Assembly: GCA_020053105.1 (NCBI GenBank)
Contig: JAGVNU010000101.1
Location: 1-55,604 of the forward strand
Direction of reading: 5' to 3'
Length of the DNA: 55,604 nt
DNA from: Thermodesulfovibrionia bacterium
GTDB taxonomy: Bacteria > Nitrospirota > Thermodesulfovibrionia > UBA6902
The notes beneath the pieces are model-generated. The model searched no databases. It worked only from the letters and a program-made list of their open reading frames with translations, and was not told the origin of the DNA. Position numbers and translations under genes: made by a program. This document shows positions 33,916-41,163 of this stretch, in pieces (position 1 is the stretch's first letter; each line of letters begins with the position of its first letter).

Positions 33916-33961
33916 CTATTGGCGCCTGCATAATAAATATTCGATCAACGTCCTCTAATAT

Positions 33962-35170
33962 CTACATCGACCGTTCGGTCCTGTGTTCTTCACAAAGCTC
34001 CGGTTTAAATTCAACCGGTTTGCGTCCGAAGCAGGTACCGAGGCTTTCAAAAAGGGCCAGCTCTTCGATGTCCACTTCCCTCCGCTTTATGGCCTCTGTT
34101 GTCGGCATGTACAAAATCTTCTGTCCTTCAACGCCGGTGACAGTATTTCCGGTCCTGCCATCGCGCAGGAGGACCACAGCTCCGGCCCCTGCCTTATAGC
34201 CGAAATTAACGTCATAGGCTGAAGATTGTCCGGAACGTACGAGATGCCCGGGCGTGACTTCCCTTACCTCCGGGATAACGTAAATACCGGGTACATACAT
34301 CCCCGTTCTCTTCATAAACGCCTGAACATCCGGATCGGTCTTTAACCTTTTCTCCAGTTGCTGCCTGATATATTTCCCGGCGCCGGCAAGTTTTTTATGA
34401 CCGAAGGCGTCGACCCCGGCTGATTCGTCATACAACATCTCTCCGCTTGAGGTCTTCAGGCCTTCAGCTACAACAATTATATATGTGCCGGCCCGCACAT
34501 CGCTTCTTTCTATTCTTGCAAAGTAAGTGGTCTTCATATGTTCATAAAGAATGTCAAAGTCAACAGGCACTTCAGGGATCAGGATAGCGTCTGCTTCGGC
34601 CCCTACACCTCCGCGAAATGCCGTATGGCCCACATATCTGCCGAAGACTTCAATCACGAGGATTCGATTGTGACTTAATCCCGTAGTCTTAAGGTCTCTG
34701 GCAAACACCGATATCCTGTTAATAGCAGAATCACCTCCAACACTGTATGGCTGGAGGTCCAGGTCCATGGTCTTTGGGACATGTACACAGGGTATACCCT
34801 GAGAGGTAAGATCAACGACCACACTGCCGGTATCATCGCCGCCGCTTATAATAAGACCGTCTATGTTAAATTTCTTCAGCCCTTTCTTTATCCGTTCATA
34901 TTTATCGGGGTCGTCTATCTTGCTTATCTTTACCCTCGAATGACCTGCCTCTGACCCTGCAAGGGACGCCTCGATCTTGCTCACCCTCTCTGCATTCAGC
35001 ACAACTACAGTATCCAGATCAATGAGGTTATAAAGCCCTGCATATCCATTGGGGACCACAACAGTTTCAATTCCAAGCGCATACGCCTTACGCGCTATGC
35101 CCTTGATGACCGCGTTAAGCCCCCCGCAGTCACCGCCGCTTGTAATAATGCCAATTCTTTTAATATCCAT
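33962..35170 (-). CDS. pfp: Phosphofructokinase, probable PPi-dependent
   Basis: This 402-residue enzyme is a second, distinct phosphofructokinase. It begins MDIKRIGIITSGGDCGGLNAVI, has SGGDDTGSV near residue 112 and PKTMDLDLQPYSVGGDSA near residue 138. Aspartate in GGDDT together with lysine in PKTMD is the known signature of pyrophosphate as donor. The usual DND reads DLD here, a change seen in this group; the catalytic aspartate is kept. AGGAGG lies upstream of the ATG. If PPi-linked, the step is reversible and saves ATP, useful to an organism that makes PPi during sulfate activation. Confidence 0.86.
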   Translation of the reverse strand: MDIKRIGIITSGGDCGGLNAVIKGIARKAYALGIETVVVPNGYAGLYNLIDLDTVVVLNAERVSKIEASLAGSEAGHSRVKISKIDDPDKYERIKKGLKKFNIDGLIISGGDDTGSVVVDLTSQGIPCVHVPKTMDLDLQPYSVGGDSAINRISVFARDLKTTGLSHNRILVIEVFGRYVGHTAFRGGVGAEADAILIPEVPVDFDILYEHMKTTYFARIERSDVRAGTYIIVVAEGLKTSSGEMLYDESAGVDAFGHKKLAGAGKYIRQQLEKRLKTDPDVQAFMKRTGMYVPGIYVIPEVREVTPGHLVRSGQSSAYDVNFGYKAGAGAVVLLRDGRTGNTVTGVEGQKILYMPTTEAIKRREVDIEELALFESLGTCFGRKPVEFKPELCEEHRTERSM

Positions 35171-35300
35171 AAAACAAACCTCCTCATAATGAATTCTATT
35201 GGGATAATTAACAGTAAGACAAGGTAAATATTAACACATTATCTTTAAGACCGCCATATTATTTTCTCTCATCTGTTACAAGAAATTTACCACGAATTGC

Positions 35301-35639
35301 TTAAAAATCCAGCGGACTCCTCATCTCTTTTACAGTCCTGCCCGGCACACAGTGTGTGTAGATCATGGTCCTCACGTCGCTATGGCCAAGAAGCGTCTGA
35401 ATTGTGCTGATGTCGTAATTTGCCTGAAGCAGGTGCGTGGCAAAAGAGTGGCGGAAAGTATGAGAGGTGACGCGCTTCATGAGCTTAGCCCCGTTTTTTC
35501 GGGAATAGTGCCGCATCTTGATCTCCGCCGCCAGATTGTCGATGATCTTGTCCCAGGCCGGAGATCCTGATTTCTCCAGGCAGCGCCATTCATTATAAGG
35601 TAGTCTCATCTGCACCGCTGCATTAGAATTATCAACCAA
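35301..35639 (-). pseudogene. intI: Integron integrase with large internal deletion
   Basis: The 112-residue frame joins two parts of an IntI-type tyrosine recombinase. Residues 19-52 ([26 protein letters not shown]) are the N-terminal DNA-binding part. Residues 55-112 are the C-terminal catalytic part, with [32 protein letters not shown] holding the tyrosine, and the IntI-type ending SPLDF. The middle of the protein, including the first catalytic arginine and the integron-specific insert, is gone, and VRTTMIYTH has lost one T. It cannot be active. It starts with TTG at the cassette side and reads away from it, the normal integron layout. Confidence 0.85.
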
Positions 35640-35833
35640 TCAAGTACCCCACTTTTATTCCAGTAAAAAAAATCCCGCCGAAATGATAAAATTATTGGAA
35701 ATTCTGATAGCCAAGTACAGAACGGAAGAACGGATATTTTTTTCGTAGGACGCGGCATCTTGGCATGCTTCCAAACAACTTTATGAAAGAGTGGCTAGGT
35801 AAAATGGTATACTGTCAACAGAAAGGAAAATTG

Positions 35834-36103
35834 ATGCCGACAATCTCAATGTTCTTCGGAATAATCATTTATATGTATTTTTACGACAACAAGAAGCACA
35901 ACCTGCCACATTTTCACGCATCCTATGGAGAAGATGATGCCGTTTTTTCAATCGCAGATGGTGAGGTTATCGAAGGGAGTATGCCTAAAAACAAGCAAAA
36001 GCTGGTTCAGGCGTGGATTGAGATTCATCGGGAAGACCTTATGGCAGATTGGCGACTTGCGGTAAGCGGGCAAAATCCTATGCCCATAAAACCATTGGAG
36101 TGA
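35834..36103 (+). CDS. DUF4160 protein, cassette-like
   Basis: The 89-residue protein matches DUF4160: MPTISMFFGIIIYMYFYDN, then HNLPHFHASYGEDDAVFSIADGEVIEG and a helix QAWIEIHREDLMADWRLA. The family nearly always pairs with DUF2442, as here, and is common in integron cassettes and TA-like islands. A toxin-antitoxin role is suspected for such pairs but not settled. ATG 35834 begins the family domain; the frame is open back to 35765. It is divergent from the broken integrase. Confidence 0.85.
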   Translation: MPTISMFFGIIIYMYFYDNKKHNLPHFHASYGEDDAVFSIADGEVIEGSMPKNKQKLVQAWIEIHREDLMADWRLAVSGQNPMPIKPLE

Positions 36104-36105
36104 CA

Positions 36106-36351
36106 ATGAAAAAAGTAATAAGCGTTAAGCCAATTGAGGGGAAAAAAGTCGAGATTGTTTTTTCAGACGGGGTATGCGGTGTCTTTGACGTAACTCCTTA
36201 TACCAGAAGTGATTTTTTTAAGCGACTCGATGACGAGAAATATTTCAAGCAAGTAAGTTTGTTCTTCAACGGTATCGGCTGGCCGGAGGGGCAAGATCTC
36301 GGACCGGATACAATAGAGGCTGACCTGCAAATAACGTCTCCTTGCCGCTGA
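36106..36351 (+). CDS. DUF2442 protein, partner of DUF4160
   Basis: The 81-residue protein matches DUF2442: KVISVKPIEGKKVEIVFSDG, VFDVTPYTRSDFFKRLDDEKYFKQV and the ending WPEGQDLGPDTI. Its ATG is 2 bases after the DUF4160 stop, with TTGGAG just ahead, so the two are translated together. The last 9 residues look unlike the family. An attC-like site lies 64 bases after the stop, consistent with the pair being one integron cassette. Confidence 0.85.
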   Translation: MKKVISVKPIEGKKVEIVFSDGVCGVFDVTPYTRSDFFKRLDDEKYFKQVSLFFNGIGWPEGQDLGPDTIEADLQITSPCR

Positions 36352-36414
36352 TCCGGCGCTTTGAAATATGGGGACAGCGACCATTAAGATCGGGCGTCAA
36401 ATGAGCGCTTTTTT

Positions 36415-36459
36415 CCAACAAGTCATTCAACCCGCCAAGCGGGTTAATTCGATTAATAG
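36415..36459 (+). repeat. attC-like integron recombination site
   Basis: The sequence CCAACAAGTCATTCAACCCG and its continuation follow the usual attC layout: an AAC core, AAGTCATTC spacer, the perfect stem AACCCGC/GCGGGTT (36429-36435 with 36439-36445), then TTAATTCGATTAATAG. Many chromosomal attC sites share AACAAGTC and GGCTTAATTCG at these places. The final GTTRRRY core is degenerate, so the site may be dead. Confidence 0.55.
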
Positions 36460-36620
36460 TGAACAAACTACTGGAGAGCCTGAATCCAACAACAAAAGAG
36501 ATCGATGAAATATGGGCAGAAGAAGCAGAAAAGAGAGGTGAAGACATGAGGGCAGGAAAAGTTAAACCCATTCCGTGACAGGAAGTTTTCAAAGAGATAC
36601 AGGTCAAATATGATCTATGA
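36459..36620 (+). pseudogene. Broken addiction-module antitoxin
   Basis: The frame from GTG 36459 reads VNKLLESLNPTTKEIDEIWA then EEAEKRGEDMRAGKVKPIP and stops at TGA 36576. This is the addiction-module component family (PF09720 type), which normally goes on with PIPGEEVF. After the TGA the same frame continues QEVFKEIQVKYDL and a second stop. So a GGA-to-TGA change has cut the gene, and the first 20 or so residues are lost at the attC-like site. It is not functional. Confidence 0.75.
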
Positions 36621-36652
36621 AATATTCTTTTCATCCTGATGCCAGGACATAA
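36617..36652 (+). pseudogene. RelE/ParE-type toxin stump
   Basis: ATG 36617 overlaps the antitoxin stop (ATGA) and reads [11 protein letters not shown] before a stop. MKYSFHPDA is the common start of ParE/RelE toxins found after this antitoxin family. The gene is cut off at ACATAACAAGTCAT, where a second attC-like motif begins, so recombination there probably removed the rest. Confidence 0.65.
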
Positions 36653-36691
36653 CAAGTCATACCTTTAGACGCACAGGTCACTTTAATGAAC
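36648..36691 (+). repeat. Second attC-like motif
   Basis: CATAACAAGTCATACC (36648-36663) repeats the AACAAGTCAT of the first site exactly, and GGTCACTTTAATG (36676-36688) is its rough inverse, with TTTAGACGCACA between. It lies at the point where the toxin stump ends and just before the next gene fragment. The pairing is weaker than in the first site. Confidence 0.4.
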
Positions 36692-36702
36692 TAGGAGGAA
36701 CC

Positions 36703-36999
36703 ATGCAACTCACAACAACCCCAAGCATTGACGGCAAACGCATCACCAAATACTGTGGTGTCATTGCAGGCGAGGCAATCCTCGGCGCCAACTTGTTCAA
36801 GGACCTATTTGCCGGAATCCGTGATCTGGTAGGCGGTCGTTCCGCAACCTACGAGAAAGAGCTTCAGCGCGCACGGGAAATCGCATTTCAGGAACTGCAG
36901 TATTCGTTGAGTAAAGGGCTGACCCGGCGATTCATGAATACATCTTATTATTTTATCTCTGGGGCATACCCTCCTTCATTTTTAACCTGTAATTATTGA
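36703..36999 (+). pseudogene. C-terminally truncated UPF0145 (YbjQ-like) gene
   Basis: Residues 1-66 match UPF0145/YbjQ well: [59 protein letters not shown]. The family then needs about 40 more residues (the NAVVGVDLDYE part), which are absent; an unrelated tail ([16 protein letters not shown]) runs to the stop instead. AGGAGG stands before the ATG, so it may be translated, but the pentamer-forming fold is incomplete. It follows the second attC-like motif and may be another decayed cassette. Confidence 0.75.
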
Positions 37000-37012
37000 C
37001 AGGTTATTTTTC
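36984..37012 (+). terminator. Hairpin terminator after the UPF0145 fragment
   Basis: AACCTGT pairs with ACAGGTT around an 8-base loop, followed by ATTTTT. It overlaps the end of the truncated frame and probably closes the integron-remnant region. Confidence 0.6.
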
Positions 37013-37135
37013 GCAGGACAATGTTTCATACTGATAGCGCCCGCTGGAGGAATGATCTTATTGCTTATTCATAACAGCAGGACACTCAGGAGAAATCGGG
37101 CCTGAATTTCTCATGTTGGGGGACATGACTGATTA

Positions 37136-38161
37136 ATGCCGCAAAAATACTATATCGAAAAAATATTGTCGGCTTTCATTGTTTGTCTTTTCGTGCTAAA
37201 TCTCACATTGAACGCCAGTGCGGCGACCCTCGTTTGGTCAGGGGAAGGCACTGATGATCTTGCCTCAAATCCTGTTAACTGGTCAGGGAGTGTAGCGCCT
37301 CAAAGAGGAAGCGATGTTGCATTTGACAGCACATCATCAAGAAACTGTACATGGGACCTGAATGTCACAGTTTCTTCATTTAACATAAATCCCGGCTATA
37401 CCGGCGCCGTATCGATAGACGCCGGTCTTACTATCGATAATGGTTTTACATGGACTGGAGAGGGTAGTGATGATCTTGCCTCAAATCCCGCGAACTGGAC
37501 AGGCGGCACAGTGCCACGCGATGGAGATAATATAGATTTTGACGAAGGGATGAAGGATTGCCTGTGGGATTTGGGTATATCTCCAGCTTCCTTAAAGATG
37601 GGGGATGGTTTTACAGGCACAGTAACATTGATAACGGGCCTGTCAATAGCAGGTGATTTGTCAATCGAAGGCGGCTTTTTAAACTCAAATGACAATGCAC
37701 TTATTGTTGACGGTGATCTATTGATCGGTCTTAATGGGACGCTTTATGCAGCCTCTTCAATTGTCCAGATAAAAGGTGACTGGATAAATAGAGGGGCCTT
37801 TGCTTCCGGGACATCAACAGTCATTCTGAATGGTACAAACCAGTCCGTGTACGGTGACAATACGTTTTACAATCTCATAAAGACATCTGCCTCTGCAGAC
37901 ACAATATATTTTGAAGCTGCAAGAACTCAAACAATTCTCAACAATCTTACTTTAAAGGGGGCAGCCGGCAACCTGCTTTTGTTAAGAGGCACAGAAAGCG
38001 AAACGTTCTGGTTCATTGATCCCGGCAGCACCAGAAACATTTCCTATACAGATATTAAGGACATGAAGAACATCAATCAGGTTGGCGCTGTTTCTGATCA
38101 TTCAAATAATTCAGGGAATAACAGCAACGTTTATTTTGACATCGATCAATGCATGAATTAG
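37136..38161 (+). CDS. Secreted repeat protein, unknown function
   Basis: The 341-residue product has a signal peptide (residues 10-29, ending LNASA). Two near-copies of WSGEGTDDLASNPVNWSG (residues 34-51) and WTGEGSDDLASNPANWTG (residues 106-123) follow, each starting a strand-rich unit of about 70 residues. The rest has short Gly/Asn/Ile-rich strand repeats like a right-handed beta-helix, and no anchor is seen at the C-terminus. It is related to autotransporter-type or filamentous surface proteins but I cannot name it. No strong ribosome site precedes ATG 37136 (GACTGATTA). A surface adhesin-like role is only a guess. Confidence 0.65.
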   Translation: MPQKYYIEKILSAFIVCLFVLNLTLNASAATLVWSGEGTDDLASNPVNWSGSVAPQRGSDVAFDSTSSRNCTWDLNVTVSSFNINPGYTGAVSIDAGLTIDNGFTWTGEGSDDLASNPANWTGGTVPRDGDNIDFDEGMKDCLWDLGISPASLKMGDGFTGTVTLITGLSIAGDLSIEGGFLNSNDNALIVDGDLLIGLNGTLYAASSIVQIKGDWINRGAFASGTSTVILNGTNQSVYGDNTFYNLIKTSASADTIYFEAARTQTILNNLTLKGAAGNLLLLRGTESETFWFIDPGSTRNISYTDIKDMKNINQVGAVSDHSNNSGNNSNVYFDIDQCMN

Positions 38162-38343
38162 CAGAGACAGAGGGCTAAGTTGTCCCATTCAAGTGCCTGT
38201 CCCCTATTCCTCATATATTACTGATACATAGAGTTCCATTAATATCCATCTCTTCCCCGGATTAAAGAGTCAATCTAAATATGACGAAAATATAAGTGCG
38301 TAACCGCAAATGTGTATTTCAGTTATACCTTAAAGGAGATAAA

Positions 38344-39444
38344 ATGGACGGCATTATTGAACAATTCAATCAGGTCCTTACCGAGGGCGTACAGATAAAG
38401 GCATCCGATGTCCATCTCTGCGTTGGTTCCGCATGGAAATACAGGGTCAATGGAAACATAACTTCTCTCAGCATCAAACCGCTCGAAATGGGCGAATGCC
38501 AGGCCATCGTAAGACATATCTTGTTATCATCACCCAGCTTTTCTGAAGATAATATTGATAAGTTTATCAATGGGCTCCAGGATCGTGACTGTTCCTACAT
38601 GCTCCCCGGCGTTTCACGCTTCCGCGTAAATATATGCCGGCAGAGGGGTTCTTTTTCAGTTGTATTAAGGGTAGTCCCCTTCTCAATCCCCACCCCGGAG
38701 TCACTGGGGCTTCCCGCAGTCATCAGTGACATCGCGCTTGAAGAAAGAGGTCTTATCCTTGTAACGGGGATTACCGGCAGCGGTAAATCTACCTCACTGG
38801 CTGCAATGATCCATATAATCAACCAGATGAGACCCTGCAAGATAGTTACAATCGAAGACCCCATCGAATACCTCCATAAGGAAATCAAGTCATCCATCAT
38901 CCAGCGTGAGGTTGGGCTTGACACAGAGAGTTTCTCAATCGCCCTGCGCGCTGCATTGCGTCAGGACCCTGATGTCATCCTTGTAGGTGAGATGAGGGAC
39001 ACAATTACGATAGAAATAGCATTAAAGGCCGCAGAAACGGGCCATCTCGTTCTGTCAACCGTTCACACCACAGACGCGCCCAAGACAATCCACAGGATCA
39101 TCAGCGCGTTTGACCTGAGCGAACAGCAGGCAATAAGGCTCAGACTGGCAGATACCCTGCGGGCAGTGATCTCACAGAGGCTCCTCCGCCGGAAAGATGA
39201 CAACGGGAGGGTTGCGGCGGTTGAAGTTATGCGTAATACCCTTACTATCAAGGACTGCATCGAAAACCCTGAGAAGACGGATTTTATCAAGGATTATATG
39301 AAGTCCGGGAGGGACCAATACGGCATGCAGACCTTTGATCAGCATTTAATGGACCTGTTCAACCAGGATGTGATTGACCTTGAGACAGCTAAGGCCGCTG
39401 CTACCAGCGCTTCTGACTTCCAGCGCAACGTGCTGTTTACATAA
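38344..39444 (+). CDS. pilT: PilT-type pilus retraction ATPase
   Basis: The 366-residue protein is a PilT/PilU-like secretion ATPase. ASDVHLCVGS near residue 21 starts the PAS-like N-domain; Walker A is TGITGSGKSTSLAAM near residue 140; the Asp box is IVTIEDPIEYLH near residue 167; Walker B is DPDVILVGEMRD near residue 210; the His box is TGHLVLSTVHTTDA near residue 235. ATG 38344 has AAAGGAGAT 5 bases before it; the open frame to 38296 is not needed. No other pilus gene is nearby. PilU cannot be excluded. Confidence 0.9.
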   Translation: MDGIIEQFNQVLTEGVQIKASDVHLCVGSAWKYRVNGNITSLSIKPLEMGECQAIVRHILLSSPSFSEDNIDKFINGLQDRDCSYMLPGVSRFRVNICRQRGSFSVVLRVVPFSIPTPESLGLPAVISDIALEERGLILVTGITGSGKSTSLAAMIHIINQMRPCKIVTIEDPIEYLHKEIKSSIIQREVGLDTESFSIALRAALRQDPDVILVGEMRDTITIEIALKAAETGHLVLSTVHTTDAPKTIHRIISAFDLSEQQAIRLRLADTLRAVISQRLLRRKDDNGRVAAVEVMRNTLTIKDCIENPEKTDFIKDYMKSGRDQYGMQTFDQHLMDLFNQDVIDLETAKAAATSASDFQRNVLFT

Positions 39445-39480
39445 TATATATAACGAGCCGAAGCCCGCATCAATAAATCG

Positions 39481-39530
39481 TCATACTCTGCTCAGTTAAA
39501 TTTGATACTTCCGACCATCATAGAGTATGA
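39481..39530 (+). promoter_or_regulatory. Nine-base inverted repeat ahead of the MetE-like gene
   Basis: TCATACTCT (39481-39489) and AGAGTATGA (39522-39530) are perfect inverse copies 32 bases apart, ending 9 bases before the start codon. It could be a repressor site or a leader stem that hides the translation start. It does not match any riboswitch I know. Confidence 0.4.
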
Positions 39531-39539
39531 TTAATAGTC

Positions 39540-40553
39540 ATGTTTAAGCCATTTAATACAACAGGCATAGGCAGTTTGCCCCACACTGATCCGGTTGAGG
39601 CATGTAATATCATTCTGGAATCAGTGGATATTCCCTTCTGGCCCCAGCTTCCCCACAGAAGCTTTCGTGAGTCTATGGGTCCTCAATACTCGGAGGGGTT
39701 TCCATTTGTCCGGATTGATGGAGATAATCTGCATGTTGAACAGGCTGAGGACGCGGCATCAGCGGCATTTTATGAGGCCATTGCAGGCAGGACCGGCTTT
39801 CCTATCTCAGCGGAATATGCAGCGGGTCTGCATGCGTTTATTGATATACTGAAACAAAAAAATCAGCGTCTTGCCGCAGTAAAAGGCCACATTACCGGAC
39901 CTCTGACCTTTTCCCTTTCCCTGACCGATAAACAGAAACGTCCCATTTTTTTTGATGACGAGATGAGAGAGCTTTCCCTGGAGCTGCTGAAAGGCAAGGC
40001 AAGCTGGCAGATTGACATACTTAAACCATTTGCGGAAAAGGTACTGATCTTTGTAGATGAGCCTATCCTCACGGCGCTCGGGACCTCCACTTATATCGGG
40101 GTGAGCAATGAAGAGGCTTCGAGGATGTTAAAAGAAATAGTTGATTATATTCATGAGTGCGGAGGTCTTGCGGGTATTCACTGCTGCGGCAAGGCTGACT
40201 GGCCTCTCGTTCTTTCTTCCGGGATTGACGTGTTCAATTTTGACGCCTTTGATTACGGGGAAACTCTGGGCATGTACCCCGAAGAGATTACGTCCTTTCT
40301 CAATAATAAAGGTTATATAGCATGGGGTATCGTTCCCACTACAGAAGCGATCAAGGATGTTAATTTCCAGCTGTTAAGAGAACGGCTTGAGAAGGGCCTG
40401 ACCTCTCTTGAGAAGGTCGGCATCCCCAGTGATATGCTGAGACATCAGGCGCTTATTACCCCTTCCTGCGGCACAGGCTCTCTGGATACTAAAGATGCGC
40501 TGAAGGTGTTCTCACTCTTAAAGGAATTAAGAAACAGTTATGTCAAGGGTTAG
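39540..40553 (+). CDS. MetE C-terminal-like methyltransferase (COG0620 type)
   Basis: The 337-residue protein matches the catalytic C-terminal domain of cobalamin-independent methionine synthase, without the N-terminal half of full MetE. The start TTGIGSLPHTDP is family-typical. Zinc ligands are visible: His and Cys in GIHCCGK near residue 218 and Cys in TPSCGTGSL near residue 316. Such short forms may take methyl groups from a corrinoid protein or another donor rather than methyltetrahydrofolate. The true substrate is not clear. It overlaps tmk by 14 bases and starts a long housekeeping operon. Confidence 0.75.
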   Translation: MFKPFNTTGIGSLPHTDPVEACNIILESVDIPFWPQLPHRSFRESMGPQYSEGFPFVRIDGDNLHVEQAEDAASAAFYEAIAGRTGFPISAEYAAGLHAFIDILKQKNQRLAAVKGHITGPLTFSLSLTDKQKRPIFFDDEMRELSLELLKGKASWQIDILKPFAEKVLIFVDEPILTALGTSTYIGVSNEEASRMLKEIVDYIHECGGLAGIHCCGKADWPLVLSSGIDVFNFDAFDYGETLGMYPEEITSFLNNKGYIAWGIVPTTEAIKDVNFQLLRERLEKGLTSLEKVGIPSDMLRHQALITPSCGTGSLDTKDALKVFSLLKELRNSYVKG

Positions 40554-41163
40554 GGGCTTCATATCCTTTGAAGGCGTAGAGGGATCAGGCAAAAGCACAC
40601 AGGTAAAGCTCCTCGCTGAATATCTCCGGACCAAAGGTCATACCGTCATTGAAACAGTTGAGCCCGGCGGCACAGGGATCGGCAATAAAATAAGGGCGCT
40701 GCTCCTTGAGCCCGAAAACCATATGGACCCGCTCGCTGAACTGCTTCTTTATTATTCCGCAAGGGCGCAGCACGCACGGGAGGTAATTTATCCGGCAGTT
40801 CTGAGAAACGCTGTTGTTATAACCGACCGTTTTACCGACTCCACTGTGGCCTATCAGGGCCACGCAAGGGGGATTGATTTGTCTCTTATCGACGCACTGA
40901 ATGAAATAGTGGTCCCTGACTTGAAACCTTATCTCACCTTTCTGCTTGACCTCGATGTTGAAGAAGGTCTCAGGAGAAACAGGGACGCCGGGAAGGTGGA
41001 CAGGTTTGAACAGGAAACCATCGATTTTCATAATCTCGTCAGGCAGGGCTTTCATCAGATTGCCAGGGAGGAGCCTGAACGCGTTAAGGTGGTTGATTCG
41101 TCAAAAAGCAAAGAAGAAGTCTCAATGGAAATTATAAGGATTTTAGAGGAAGCATGGCGCTGA
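40540..41163 (+). CDS. tmk: Thymidylate kinase
   Basis: Tmk phosphorylates dTMP to dTDP. The 207-residue protein has the P-loop SFEGVEGSGKSTQ near residues 8-20, the nucleotide-binding VEPGGTGIGNKIR near residue 40, the catalytic DRFTDSTVAYQGHARG near residue 98, and LDVEEGLRRN near residue 138. Length is normal. It overlaps both neighbours (14 bases before, 10 bases after), and tmk-holB order is a standard bacterial pairing. Confidence 0.95.
   Translation: MSRVRGFISFEGVEGSGKSTQVKLLAEYLRTKGHTVIETVEPGGTGIGNKIRALLLEPENHMDPLAELLLYYSARAQHAREVIYPAVLRNAVVITDRFTDSTVAYQGHARGIDLSLIDALNEIVVPDLKPYLTFLLDLDVEEGLRRNRDAGKVDRFEQETIDFHNLVRQGFHQIAREEPERVKVVDSSKSKEEVSMEIIRILEEAWR

Noticed and set aside
39481..39530. 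SAM or cobalamin riboswitch ahead of the MetE-like gene
   Set aside because: The stretch is too short and lacks the conserved cores of these riboswitches.
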